From assembly GCA_015075515.1 (NCBI GenBank), contig JABTUE010000001.1, positions 682,001 through 746,000 of the forward strand: 64,000 nt of DNA, in the 5' to 3' direction. Shown here piece by piece: positions 46,847 to 55,702 of the stretch. The notes below the pieces were generated by a model. The model was not told the origin of the DNA and made no database searches. It was given only the letters and a program-made list of their open reading frames with translations. Both the position numbers and the translations under genes were made by a program. The DNA is from Planctomycetota bacterium. GTDB taxonomy: Bacteria; Planctomycetota; UBA8742; UBA2392. Numbering within the stretch: position 1 is the stretch's first letter; the number at the start of each line of letters is the position of its first letter.

Positions 46847-47809
46847 TCAGCCAAGCAGTCGAAACGTGAGCAGCACGGAGGGCTTTCTTTGGGCCGAGCG
46901 CCGGGCGTTCATGTGGTTAACTGCATCTATGCAGACGGCAACCGCCGCGATACTCGCCCAGTCAAGTTTATCGATCGTGCTTCCACTGTGGCACACGACA
47001 ACTGAAACTTCGTGCCTGCCGGCGCCGAGGTTGAGTTTTTCCAGCCCTTCGACCAGTGCGTCCCGCGCTGTGGACCACACGTTCAAGTCAATGCTCCTGT
47101 CTTCCCGTACCAGTGTCCTGATCTTGAACGCGCCCTCTTTTACCGGGGATTTCACCTGTTTCTCGTTCACGGAGAAGCCATAGACGCCCTGCTCTTTGCT
47201 GAACACGGGCACAACGCGGATGGAGCGTCCGCCGGTTTGCGCCATCAGGGAGCTGCTTGCGTCGGGCAAGCCGTCCCCGTCTTCCGGGAAGTTCGGGCTT
47301 GGTGGTGGTGGCGGGGGGGGCGAGTCAGTGGGCAAGTCGCAACAGAACCTGCGACTGCCAAGATCAAGCACAAGACGCCTTATGCCCGCAATGCCACAAC
47401 ATTCCATTACTTCAAAAAGCACACGAGCGTTGTCCGTCCACTGAGCTTGCACCACGACCGGGTTGTTGCTGATGCCCGGGTCAAGCTGGCCCGGAAGGCC
47501 GGAATCGGGGTCCTGGCGCAGCCCGTACCCTTGTAACTTCTTGATGAAACTCTCGCGGTTCAAGGTCTGGTCGTCTACCTTAAACGTCGGCATCCGGGAA
47601 TCCTGCATGCAACTCACCGCCAACCATGCCGGGTGCACATCAGGGTCTTGAGGGACCGCCTCGACCCCTGTCCTTCGGTCTTGACCGACAGTGTTGCCGG
47701 CCCCGGTGGTTTTTGACGCCGGCGTGTTGCTGTGGTCCGCGGGTTTGCCACCGGAGCAGGCGGCCAGAACCAGAATGGAAACAAGGGCCGTCAGCGTTGA
47801 TCGCGTCAT
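46847..47809 (-). CDS. Hypothetical lipoprotein with ExbD/TolR-like segment
   Basis: 320 residues. Lipobox LVLAAC (Cys18). Residues about 70-150 (PTFKVDDQTLNRESFIKKL, NPVVVQAQWTDNARVLFEVM, CCGIAGIRRLVLDLG) follow the periplasmic fold of ExbD/TolR: short strand, helix, then aD-type strand, helix and terminal strand. A proline run (PPPPPPPS) separates a second half of similar size (about 190-320) ending VLLTFRLLG. ExbD-type proteins normally have an N-terminal membrane helix, whereas this one is lipidated, and no ExbB or TonB is nearby. AGAGGGG precedes the ATG. Function inferred only by fold pattern. Confidence 0.6.
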   Translation of the reverse strand: MTRSTLTALVSILVLAACSGGKPADHSNTPASKTTGAGNTVGQDRRTGVEAVPQDPDVHPAWLAVSCMQDSRMPTFKVDDQTLNRESFIKKLQGYGLRQDPDSGLPGQLDPGISNNPVVVQAQWTDNARVLFEVMECCGIAGIRRLVLDLGSRRFCCDLPTDSPPPPPPPSPNFPEDGDGLPDASSSLMAQTGGRSIRVVPVFSKEQGVYGFSVNEKQVKSPVKEGAFKIRTLVREDRSIDLNVWSTARDALVEGLEKLNLGAGRHEVSVVVCHSGSTIDKLDWASIAAVAVCIDAVNHMNARRSAQRKPSVLLTFRLLG

Positions 47810-47927
47810 ATTGCCCCTCTTTGAGCCCCGTGATCCTGTAGAACAAACGAACGGTTATCAAGATAGCCGGCACGATCCGGTCGGCTACCTTTCGCGGGCC
47901 CGGTGCAATTACGCCGGGCATGTGATG

Positions 47928-48854
47928 CTACTCCAGCCACGACAGGTCGGCTTCGGCGGCGGCTTCGAACTGGCCGAACAGCAGGCGCCAGTTGCGGCCG
48001 TTGCGCACCAGCACCTTGCGCAGCGGCACGTCGCGTGATTCGGCGCGCACGCCGCCCAGATGCCAGGCCAGCACCAGCGTCGCCGCGGCCAGAGCCAGAC
48101 AGCCCCAGACCGCAGCCCAGAACGGCGCGCCCGCGGCGCGCACCCATTCAGGGCCCAGGGCAAATGGCGCCAGAGCGACACCCAGCGCCGGCACCCACGC
48201 CGCGATCGCACGCGCCCGCCGCAGGCTGCGCACGCGCAGTGTCAGGCCGGCCACGGCCACGTCGGGGCGCACGATTGTGACCCCAAGGTCCAGCACGCGC
48301 AGGCGCCGCGTGACGGCGGGATTGCCGCGCAGCAACGCCAGCCAGTAGCGGGTAAAGGCACGGCCGTGATCCAGCGCCGGCACGGCCCCGGCCAGCAGCC
48401 AGTGGAACACCGGGCGCGGCGATTCGGGCCGCGGCTGGGCAAGCGCCAGCAGGGCCAGGCGCGTCGGGTGGTGCTGCGCGGCACGGTAGAACTCGATCAG
48501 CGCGTCGCGCGGGTTGTCGGGGCGGCTTGCGGCATAGCGCCCCACCACGCGCAGACAGCCCCAGGCAAACAGCACGGCAACGCCCAGCGCGGCGGCGCCA
48601 AAGCAGACCGGGTCAACCCACTGGCGGCTGTCGTCAGGATCCTGCGGCCACAGCGGCGGGTGCAGCGCCAGCACCGCCGCGCCGGCAAAGGGCACCAGCA
48701 CCAGCGGCACCAGACGCCACAGAATGCGGCGGTCGGGGCCCACCCGGAGCAGGTCAGGGTCAGGTTTAAGCGCGGAACGAAGCAGGTCCCGGGCCTCGCG
48801 GTGCGGCGCGGAGGCACTGGCGCGGGCAGCCGGTACAAGGGCCGTGTCTGCCAT
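47928..48854 (-). CDS. Hypothetical membrane protein
   Basis: 308 residues with about five predicted membrane helices (roughly 45-65, 83-103, 148-162, 218-238 and 245-265) and an Arg-rich intracellular segment (RVLDLGVTIVRPDV). Ends with LRKVLVRNGRNWRLLFGQF. No family recognised. TACAGT ends 6 nt before the ATG at 48854 without a Shine-Dalgarno. Divergent from hemB. Confidence 0.6.
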   Translation of the reverse strand: MADTALVPAARASASAPHREARDLLRSALKPDPDLLRVGPDRRILWRLVPLVLVPFAGAAVLALHPPLWPQDPDDSRQWVDPVCFGAAALGVAVLFAWGCLRVVGRYAASRPDNPRDALIEFYRAAQHHPTRLALLALAQPRPESPRPVFHWLLAGAVPALDHGRAFTRYWLALLRGNPAVTRRLRVLDLGVTIVRPDVAVAGLTLRVRSLRRARAIAAWVPALGVALAPFALGPEWVRAAGAPFWAAVWGCLALAAATLVLAWHLGGVRAESRDVPLRKVLVRNGRNWRLLFGQFEAAAEADLSWLE

Positions 48855-48989
48855 GAAGAAACTGTATCACGCGGCGGACGGGGGCGCGGGCGCGGGGTTT
48901 GGAATCGGCGTGCCATTCTTGCCCCGAACGCACCGCGCACCCCGACTGCACCGCTTGCCGTTTGGGCGCAGATGCGCAATCATGCGTGC

Positions 48990-49964
48990 ATGGAACTGCC
49001 CGGCCGGCCCCGCCGCAACCGCAAGAGTGCCGCCATCCGCGGCCTGACGCGCCAGACACGCCTGAGCGTGGAACAGTTAATCTACCCGCTGTTTGTGCAC
49101 GAAGATGCCGGGGACCACGCGCTGGAATCCATGCCCGGCGTGACCCGCTGGTCGCCCGAGGGTCTGCTGCGCGAGGCCGAACGCGCCCGCAAGCTGGGCA
49201 TCGGCGCGGTGGTGCTGTTTCCGAAGGTGCCAGAGGCGCGCAAGAGCCCCGACGGCGCCGAGGCTCTGAACCCCGACGGTCTGGTGCCGCGCTGTGTGCG
49301 CGCGCTGAAGCAGGCGCTGCCGGAACTGTGCGTGATCACGGACGTTGCACTGGATCCCTACAACAGTGACGGCCACGACGGTCTGTGGCGCGACGGCCGG
49401 GTTCTGAATGACGACACCGTGGCCGTGCTGTGCGAACAGGCGCTGGTGCACGCGCGGGCCGGCGCCGACATCGTCGCCCCCAGCGACATGATGGACGGGC
49501 GGGTGGGCGAAATCCGCGCCGCGCTGGAGAGCGCCGATTTTGATGACGTGGGGATTCTCAGCTACACCGCCAAGTACGCCAGCGCGTTTTACGGGCCCTT
49601 CCGCGGCGCGCTGGATTCCGCGCCCCGCGCCGGCGACAAGAAAACCTACCAGATGGACCCCGCCAACGGGCGCGAGGCCTTGCGCGAGGCCGCGCTGGAC
49701 GAAGCCGAAGGCGCCGACATGCTGATGGTCAAGCCGGCCGGCCCGTATCTGGACGTGATTGCCGCCGTGCGCGCGGCCACCACGCTGCCTGTGGCGGCCT
49801 ATCAGGTCAGCGGCGAGTACCTGATGCTGAAGGCGGCGTCGCAAAGCGGCTGGCTGGACGAACGCGCGGTGGTGCTGGAAAGCCTGACGGCGATCGCGCG
49901 GGCGGGGGCGGACATGATCCTGACATACTACGCGCCGCAGGCCGCCCGCTGGCTTGGCGAGTAA
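48990..49964 (+). CDS. hemB: Porphobilinogen synthase (delta-aminolevulinate dehydratase)
   Basis: 324 residues; condenses two ALA molecules in haem synthesis. GRPRRNRKSAAIRGLTRQTRL start, LIYPLFVHE, VALDPYNSDGHDGL, VAPSDMMDGR, Schiff-base lysines in SYTAKYASAFYGPFR and MLMVKPAGPYLD, and AAYQVSGEYLML are canonical. The metal site region DPYNSDGHDG lacks the three-cysteine zinc site (DxCxCx(Y/F)x3GHCG), so it is the Mg-dependent type. An in-frame ATG at 48972 would add six residues. Confidence 0.95.
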   Translation: MELPGRPRRNRKSAAIRGLTRQTRLSVEQLIYPLFVHEDAGDHALESMPGVTRWSPEGLLREAERARKLGIGAVVLFPKVPEARKSPDGAEALNPDGLVPRCVRALKQALPELCVITDVALDPYNSDGHDGLWRDGRVLNDDTVAVLCEQALVHARAGADIVAPSDMMDGRVGEIRAALESADFDDVGILSYTAKYASAFYGPFRGALDSAPRAGDKKTYQMDPANGREALREAALDEAEGADMLMVKPAGPYLDVIAAVRAATTLPVAAYQVSGEYLMLKAASQSGWLDERAVVLESLTAIARAGADMILTYYAPQAARWLGE

Positions 49965-50003
49965 CCAGCACGCCGCATTTGCCACTTGTTGACCGGCCCG
50001 TGA

Positions 50004-50032
50004 TTGAGAGTGCCGTTGCCGGGCCATAGAAT
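50004..50032 (+). promoter_or_regulatory. Promoter of the rhomboid-like gene
   Basis: TTGAGA (50004-50009), 17-bp spacer, TAGAAT (50027-50032); both hexamers match sigma-70 consensus at five of six positions. Predicted start at about 50039-50040, 2-3 nt before ATG 50042, the best evidence here for near-leaderless transcription. Confidence 0.65.
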
Positions 50033-50041
50033 GGGGTGGTG

Positions 50042-50929
50042 ATGACGCGCGAAACCGCCACAGTTGCCCCGCGGGACCAGATCATGGAGCGCCTGATGGC
50101 GCATCCGTTTTCGTTCGCGCTGGGGGCGGCGCTGCTGCTGGTGCAGGTGGCGATTTACGTGACCGAGATTTCCGGCGTGCCCTTCGGCCGGTTCTTTGCC
50201 CTGCATTACCACGAAATGAACCTGGGCGGCGTGCTGTTTCCGTTCACCCATTACGCGCCGGTTTCCGGCAGCACATTCGGCGCGGGTTTTGTGCCGATGG
50301 ATTTCGTCTTCAGCCTGGCGCTGTTCGGGCTGTGCGTGTTTTCCGTGCTGCACTGCGGCCCGGCCGTGGAGGGATACTACGGCACGCGCCGCACCGTGGC
50401 GGTTTTCTTTCTGGTCAGTCTGGCCCACGCCGCGGTCGCCGCGGCCCTGCCGGGCGGGTTTGCCTTCAGCAGCCTGGCCTTTGGCATGTTTCTGGCCGTC
50501 ACCTCGCTGCTGATCGCCATGGAGCGCCGCGACGAAGAAAGCGAATCCCGCGCCGACATGCGCATGCTGGTGGTGCTGGGCGGGCTGGTCGTGGCCGCGC
50601 TGGGTGCCGGGTTTCTGGCCCACCCGTCCTACAAAAGCCTGCTGGCGGCCGTTGCGGTGGGGCCGGCCTGTGCCGTGACGGCCTTTGTGATCAACCGTCG
50701 GCTTCAGATGCGTCAGGTGCGCCTTCGTGGCGAGGGCCGCGTGGGCGATCTCTACTTTGTAGATGAAGTGGACCTGCTGACCCGCGCCGAGGTCGAAACC
50801 CGCATGGACCGCCTGCTGGGCAAAATCGCCGCCACGGGCATGGACAGCCTCAGCCCTGAAGAGCGCCGCTTTCTCAAGCACGCCAGCCAGCGTCTGAAGC
50901 GCTCGCCCAGCGAAGAAACCCGGGCCTAG
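50042..50929 (+). CDS. Rhomboid-family protein lacking the catalytic serine motif, DUF6576-like tail
   Basis: 295 residues, six or seven membrane helices. The third-helix pattern CGPAVEGYYGTRRTVAVFFL is rhomboid-like, but where active enzymes have GxSG this protein reads GGFAFSSLAFGMF and no histidine is visible in the expected sixth helix, so it is likely a pseudoprotease. The C-terminus RLLGKIAATGMDSLSPEERRFLK matches the DUF6576 tail attached to many bacterial rhomboids (shown here in key form LLGKIAATGMDSLSPEERRF). GTG codons at 50036 and 50039 also are in frame. The stop codon TAG takes its AG from a dispersed repeat. Confidence 0.75.
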   Translation: MTRETATVAPRDQIMERLMAHPFSFALGAALLLVQVAIYVTEISGVPFGRFFALHYHEMNLGGVLFPFTHYAPVSGSTFGAGFVPMDFVFSLALFGLCVFSVLHCGPAVEGYYGTRRTVAVFFLVSLAHAAVAAALPGGFAFSSLAFGMFLAVTSLLIAMERRDEESESRADMRMLVVLGGLVVAALGAGFLAHPSYKSLLAAVAVGPACAVTAFVINRRLQMRQVRLRGEGRVGDLYFVDEVDLLTRAEVETRMDRLLGKIAATGMDSLSPEERRFLKHASQRLKRSPSEETRA

Positions 50930-51085
50930 AGCATTTTCATGGTTCGTCTACAGGCTTCCGCTTGCGGCGGGCGTCGCATCCTGCGTCGCGCTCGCTCATG
51001 TGGCCTCCAGCCACATCTGCGCTCGCGCTCCTTGGTCTGCTTGCCCGGCGCGGCGTCAGACCTCTGCCTACAAACCATGGGCTCT
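50928..51085. repeat. Dispersed palindromic repeat, copy 2 (MITE/REP-like)
   Basis: 158 bp, about 90% identical to 9249-9412. Left end AGAGCATTTTCATGGTT; inward from the right AGAGCCCATGGTTTG. Central hairpin ATGTGGC-CTCCA-GCCACAT has a C-G to T-A pair replacement relative to copy 1, keeping the stem intact. The left end provides the AG of the rhomboid-like stop codon. Confidence 0.8.
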
Positions 51086-51092
51086 AGCCTGT

Positions 51093-51660
51093 TCAGACCG
51101 CCGGCGGCGCCGGTGCCGCCGCGTCGGGCGCGCCCTGCGCGTTCATGTGGTCCCAGGGCCGGTCGGCCTTCTTGCGAAACACAAACCCCGGCGCCAGACG
51201 CACGATTTCAATCCCCAGCTCGGCCGTGGTAGCAAGCCAGAACACTGATGCGGTCTTCGCTGCCAGCGCGCCGGATGCGGCTCTTGCAGTTCTTGCAGGT
51301 GCCGGCAATGCAGTACAGGCTGAAGTCAATTGTGATCTCGCCCGTCATCAGGCCCCAGAACTGCATACCCCGCCACAGGCTGTTGTTGTTGGGCAGAAAC
51401 ACCCGCGCGCCCTCAATCCGGATCGGCACCAGTTCGGTGTAGGGCCGCAGAATGTCATTGGCGTCGGCCACCGTGGCGTCGTCGGCGTCAGGAAAGAACT
51501 GTTTGAGGTCCAGGGCCAAGCTGTTTTCCGTTACGAAGGTTCGCCGTGCGTGTTTCCGGGCGGTGCCGCGGACCGAAACCGGGGTGGGTTCGGACTGTCC
51601 GTGCCCCTGCCCGGCGCGGTTACCTGATCGTAGCAAATCCCGCAAAACCGCACAGGTCAT
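51093..51660 (-). pseudogene. Frameshifted [2Fe-2S] ferredoxin-like gene
   Basis: The upstream frame (from ATG 51660) reads SLALDLKQFFPDADDATVAD, FWGLMTGEITIDFSLYCIAG and then TCKNCKSRIRR and VLACYHGR, giving C-x4-C-x2-C and a fourth Cys about 20 residues later, the plant-type [2Fe-2S] pattern. It stops at 51208. A second frame continues across the same place as AELGIEIVRLAPGFVFRKKA and ends at 51093. Joining them near 51214-51230 restores a plausible 185-190-residue protein. It is either a mutation, a sequencing or assembly slip in a GC-rich stretch, or programmed frameshifting. Confidence 0.6.
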
Positions 51661-51770
51661 GCGTTTGCGGTCGTTACACCGCCGTGCCGCCGGATTGGGC
51701 CACAATTGGCACGGCCCGTGCTCTGAATGGTGCACTGGCACATTTCAACCCAACGGCAGTGGAGATACCC

Positions 51771-52547
51771 ATGCGCAAGGTTGTGACGATTCTCGGATGC
51801 TTCATGGCGTGGTGTGCGCTGGCGGTCTGTTCGCCCAGTCGTCCACCCGGCGGGCTGCAAGGATGCCAACAAGGGCGCGGCCCATGACCGCCCGATCGGC
51901 GGCATCAGCCTGAAGCTGCCGGCGCCGCAACAACCGACCCACCCCGAACCCCGCGCCTCCGCCGCCCGCGCCGAACCCGCGCCGCCAGCAGAAGGCGAGA
52001 CGTTCCGCCAGCGAAACGCCCCCACGGCACTCCCGCCGGAAGACCCCGACCTACCGGCGAGCCGTGCACGGTAGAGTTCATAGCCTGCTGGACGCCAGCA
52101 GCTCATGGCCACCAGCACGCGCATCGCGACCGTCGGGCGAAACACGCAGGTGATCAGCGCCGACCACCGACGACAAGTTCAGCTGCGCGTGGCCTATGGC
52201 GACAGTTCGGCGATATCGCAGAACTACAACAAAATTCATATGGGGCACGCTGCCACCGGCCGCGGCAACAGAATCCAGCGCGATTGCCTGGGTCAACGGC
52301 CCAGCACCAGCGGCGGCACTCCGACCGCGTGCCTGAAGAGAGCTGCGGTCTACCGCCACGCTGGCAAGATGCTGCTGACCGACGGCAGCTAACACCAGCG
52401 GCAACCAGCCAGATTCTGGCTGACGACCTGGTAGAACAAAGTTCCCCAACACCACCGCTGGTAGCCGCCATCGGCGGTGTGGGCGCGGCCATGCAGTTCA
52501 TGCAGCAACTGGCAGCTCTGGCCGGCGGCGTCTACATCTCGTCCTGA
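51771..52547 (+). pseudogene. Degraded lipoprotein-like gene, multiple frame breaks
   Basis: Starts properly: GGAG seven bases before ATG 51771 and an N-terminus RKVVTILGCFMAWCALAVCS like a lipoprotein signal. That frame ends at 51887. Other frames carry the continuation: GCKDANKGAAHDRPIGGISLK (to 52074), then segments at 52105-52392 and a last piece LVAAIGGVGAAMQFMQQLAA ending at 52547. Frames switch at least three times. Base use is less G/C-rich than the neighbours. Either a decaying gene or an error-rich stretch; adjacent to a broken ferredoxin-like gene. Original function unknown. Confidence 0.45.
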
Positions 52548-52569
52548 TACGAAACACGGAGGAGGCACC

Positions 52570-52600
52570 CCGGGGAGGCCGCAAGGCCTCCCCGGTTTCG
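52570..52600. terminator. Intrinsic terminator
   Basis: CCGGGGAGGCC-GCAA-GGCCTCCCCGG (11-bp stem) followed by TTTCG, between the degraded gene and the convergent phosphorylase. Confidence 0.75.
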
Positions 52601-52627
52601 TTCTGTTGCCATGCTGTCGGGCCCCGG

Positions 52628-53410
52628 TTACGGCTTCAGGTACCCCTGCCGGATGATCTGCGCCAGTTGTCTGCCGTAGACGTTCACCAGCTTCCACAAA
52701 CCGTACAGTGTGGGCACGCACCGGATCGGATGCAGGGCAATCCACTTGAACAGCCGCCCGTAGTACGGCCGGCCGGTCACCGGGTTAAGCGCGCCGAAAT
52801 CCGGCAACGGCACCGCGGGCGTGTCCACGCACACCCGCGCCGTGACCCACGGAATGCCGGCCTCGGTGGCGGCCTGGGCGATGCCGAAGGTTTCCATGTC
52901 CACGCCGATGGCGTTGTTGGCTTTGGCGATTTCGGCCTTTTCTGCTTCGTGAAACAGCGGCACGTCGCCCACGCACACCAGCAGGCCGTCCAGCCACTTT
53001 CCGCCGGCGGCCGTCAGGCCCTCGCGCAGGCGCGCCACATGGGGCGCGCTGATTGCGCCGCCGTCGAGTTTCGTACGCGGGGCGCGCTGTTCGGTCGCGT
53101 CGGCCAGCATCAGACTTTGGGCGTTGCACAGCCAGTGGGTCATTTCAATGCCGTGAACAATCGCGCCGAAAGTGCCGGCGCTGACAATCAGACCGGGGTT
53201 GGTTTCGGCAATGCGCTTTTTCGTGCAGTCATAGCTGCGTTTGGTGCCCACGCCCGTGCAGGAAATGAAGGTTTCGGGCATGTCGCCGCTTGCCGGCGCG
53301 CGCCAGTGGTAGATCGAGCCGTCAATCCGCGAGGCGCCGATGCCTTTGGCCACGGGCAGCAGTTCATCGGTTCCTTCAATCAGTACCAGCAGGCTTTTGC
53401 GGTCGGCCAC
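52628..53410 (-). CDS. Nucleoside phosphorylase/nucleosidase family protein
   Basis: 260 residues of the PNP/UDP-phosphorylase (MTA/SAH nucleosidase) superfamily. Recognisable parts: a beta strand start LVLIEGTDELLPVAKGI, the GLIVSAGTFGAIV strand-turn, the purine/ribose-binding motif AIGVDMETFGIAQAATEAGI and WVTARVCVDT. Spacing and a C-terminal extension (FKWIALHPIRCVPTLYGL) recall HpnG-like hopanoid-associated phosphorylases, but no hopanoid genes are here. Substrate is uncertain. Start at ATG 53410 (MADRKSLLVLIEG). Confidence 0.75.
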   Translation of the reverse strand: MADRKSLLVLIEGTDELLPVAKGIGASRIDGSIYHWRAPASGDMPETFISCTGVGTKRSYDCTKKRIAETNPGLIVSAGTFGAIVHGIEMTHWLCNAQSLMLADATEQRAPRTKLDGGAISAPHVARLREGLTAAGGKWLDGLLVCVGDVPLFHEAEKAEIAKANNAIGVDMETFGIAQAATEAGIPWVTARVCVDTPAVPLPDFGALNPVTGRPYYGRLFKWIALHPIRCVPTLYGLWKLVNVYGRQLAQIIRQGYLKP

Positions 53411-53474
53411 GGCAATCTCCGGGGCGCGGAATGTATCCGCGCCGGCGGGGCGCGCAACTCGCTATCATGGGGGA

Positions 53475-54926
53475 ATGGACGAAACCGAATTTCGCCGCCT
53501 GTGCGTGGACGCGCTGGAGGGCCGCCTGGACGAGCCCACCCGCCGCCAATGGGAGCAATTGCGCCTGGCCGACCCCGAGTTTGCCGATTTCTACAACCGT
53601 GTGGCCATGGCCCACCGGGCGCTCAGCACGCGGCTGGCCTCCACGGGCGTGTCGGTGGCGGGCCGGCCGCCGCGCATCAGCCCGCGCTGGTTCTGGCTAC
53701 TGGCGTTGCTGGCGGCGCTGGTCGGCGCGCTGGCCGGGGCGCTGGGCATGGACAGCTGGATCCGGCACGACCGCAACGCTCGCGCCGCCCAGGCAGCCCA
53801 GGCCCTGCCTGCGCCCGCGGCCGGCAACACACTCGCACCCGTCAACCGGCCCGCCGGCGGCACACCCAGACCCGAGGCCGCCGCGCCGGCCAACCAGCCC
53901 GTGGCGCCCGGGCCCGTGCTGAAACCGGATCCCAAACCGGCCCCCAAACCCGAACCCGAACCGGAACCGGAGCCCTGGTTTGTGCTGACACGCGCCGAAG
54001 ACACCGACGCCCGCGTGCTGCGCCCTGGCGCCAACGAATACGCCGAGGCCGCGCCGGGCGCGGGCTTCTGGGGTGGCTACTCGCTGCGGCTGGGGCGCGG
54101 CAGCATTGAGCTGTCGGGCGGTGACTGCCGGCTGGTGCTGTCGGGCCGCGCCGAACTGGAAATTCTGGGCCCGCGTTCGCTGCGGCTGTTGCGCGGGCGA
54201 CTGGCGCTGCGCGTGCTGGCCGACGGTCTGGCCCTGCGCTGCGAGGGCGCGGAGTTGAGGCTGGCCACCGGCGACTTTGTGTGCACCAGCCTGCGCGGCC
54301 TGGCCGAAATTGCCGTGGTGGCCGGCCGGCTGGATGCCGAACTGGGCGACGACCGCGCCAGTGTCGGGCGCGGCACGCTGCTGGAACTGGCCCGCGGTCT
54401 GCCCGAGCAACGGCTGGATGCCCAGGCCGCGGGCGCGCTGGCGGCCGAATGCGCGGCCATGACCCGGCGCGTTCTGTGGTGGCACTTTGAGGACGGCCCC
54501 GGCGACTGCGACGAAGGCGCGGTGGTCGAGGGCGGCCTTGACGGCGGCCATGCGCTTCAGCTTGACCCGACGCGCCCCGGCGCCGGAAGCGGCCGGTTTG
54601 AACCGCTGTTTGCGGCCCGCGGCACGATGCGGCTGCGGGCCTGGGAGTTGACCGACGCCGCCAGCATCGAAATCAGCGCCCGCGCCCACCTGGCCCAGGG
54701 CATCCGCCGCGTGGGCATGAAAGTGCCCCTGCCCGCCGGCAGCGGCTGGCGCATGATAGATGTGGATCTGTCCGGCCTGCGCGGCGGCCGACACTGGGAA
54801 CTCCCGGGCTGGGTCGAGGGCGCCAACTACAGCGGCTTGCAGTTCTCTGTGCCGCCCCAGCCCCAGGACCGGCTGCGATCCTTTGCCCTGCGCGTGGACG
54901 ATGTCGAAATCTACGCCCTGCGCTGA
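53475..54926 (+). CDS. FecR-like membrane protein with C-terminal jelly-roll-like domain
   Basis: 483 residues. N-terminal helical anti-sigma-like segment (EFRRLCVDALEGRLDEPTRR, AHRALSTRL), membrane helix about 75-95, a Pro/Lys/Glu linker (130-175), a FecR-type beta region (LRLGRGSIELSGGDCRLVLS, GARL-like LRLLRGRLALRVLADG, LATGDFVCTS) and a C-terminal beta sandwich ending VDDVEIYALR. FecR proteins transmit periplasmic signals to ECF sigma factors; none is adjacent. TATCAT ends 6 nt before ATG 53475. Confidence 0.75.
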   Translation: MDETEFRRLCVDALEGRLDEPTRRQWEQLRLADPEFADFYNRVAMAHRALSTRLASTGVSVAGRPPRISPRWFWLLALLAALVGALAGALGMDSWIRHDRNARAAQAAQALPAPAAGNTLAPVNRPAGGTPRPEAAAPANQPVAPGPVLKPDPKPAPKPEPEPEPEPWFVLTRAEDTDARVLRPGANEYAEAAPGAGFWGGYSLRLGRGSIELSGGDCRLVLSGRAELEILGPRSLRLLRGRLALRVLADGLALRCEGAELRLATGDFVCTSLRGLAEIAVVAGRLDAELGDDRASVGRGTLLELARGLPEQRLDAQAAGALAAECAAMTRRVLWWHFEDGPGDCDEGAVVEGGLDGGHALQLDPTRPGAGSGRFEPLFAARGTMRLRAWELTDAASIEISARAHLAQGIRRVGMKVPLPAGSGWRMIDVDLSGLRGGRHWELPGWVEGANYSGLQFSVPPQPQDRLRSFALRVDDVEIYALR

Positions 54927-54994
54927 ACCAGTCCGTTCGTCAGACGCCACGAACCGGCACGCGCTCGATCTCCATGATTGCTGCCACGACTGAC

Positions 54995-55023
54995 GGGCGG
55001 GGCCGGTCTGTCCGGCCCCGCCC
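54995..55023. terminator. Hairpin between convergent genes
   Basis: GGGCGGGGCCGG-TCTGT-CCGGCCCCGCCC, 12-bp GC stem without a clear T-run, between the FecR-like and hsp20 genes; probably a shared terminator. Confidence 0.6.
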
Positions 55024-55039
55024 TCGCTGTCCCGACCCG

Positions 55040-55471
55040 TTAGCGTACCGCGATCTGGCGCGGCTGGTTGGCCTTGCTGGGCTGCACTTTCACGGTCAGC
55101 ACGCCGTCCTTGAGCTCGGCGCTCACGCCGTCTTCGGCGGGGTTGCCGGGCAGGGCGATGCGGCGGCTGACGGCGCCCCAGCGGCGTTCCTTGCGGTAGA
55201 ACTTTTCGTCCTTGGTTTCGTGCTCTTCCTTGCTTTCGGCGCGGATGTCCAGCACGCCCTGGTGGACGCTGACCTTGACGTCTTCTTTCTTGAAGCCGGG
55301 CAGGCTGGCGCGAACGATGGTTTCGCCCTCTTTGCCTTCGCTGATGTCTACGGCCAGCGCGCCTTCCTCGATCAGCGGGGCAAGCTGGAAGCCCGGCTCT
55401 TCAAAGAAGCTGCGCAGCAGGTTGCGCATCCCGCCGAAGTCGAAGGGGTCCCGCAGTCTGATCTGTCCCAT
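55040..55471 (-). CDS. Small heat-shock protein Hsp20
   Basis: 143 residues. Alpha-crystallin domain (about 45-135): TIVRASLPGFKKEDVKVSV, VLDIRAESKEEHETKDEKF, RRWGAVSRRIALPGN and the ELKDGVLTVKVQ strand, ending with IAVR instead of the usual IxI motif. Short N-terminal arm with FGGMRNLLRSFFEEP. It acts as an ATP-independent holdase. AGGAGA is six bases before the ATG. No CIRCE operator found; a CCCCATA sequence before the gene might be a weak sigma-32-like -10. Confidence 0.88.
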   Translation of the reverse strand: MGQIRLRDPFDFGGMRNLLRSFFEEPGFQLAPLIEEGALAVDISEGKEGETIVRASLPGFKKEDVKVSVHQGVLDIRAESKEEHETKDEKFYRKERRWGAVSRRIALPGNPAEDGVSAELKDGVLTVKVQPSKANQPRQIAVR

Positions 55472-55702
55472 GGCAATCTCCTGGTATGGGGTCCGGAAAT
55501 CAGTTGTCGAAACACGCATTGCACTCTGCGTGCCAAACATGAGGATTGTCCCAAGCAGGCTTGAAATGCGGGTTTACGGTTGATGTACCGCGGACAGCGG
55601 CAGTCCGGATTGCCGCAATTGCAGGTGCGGCTGTCAATTTGACAACCACTTGGCGCGCGCCCTGGCACCGGAGGCCGCGTGAAGCACAAGGCCGCTTACA
55701 AG

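Noticed and set aside
50042..50929. Active rhomboid protease
   Set aside because: No GxSG motif nor catalytic histidine found, so described as a likely pseudoprotease.
55472..55702. CIRCE operator upstream of hsp20
   Set aside because: Only a single GCACTC is present (55521 area); the inverted partner GAGTGC at the required 9-bp gap is missing.
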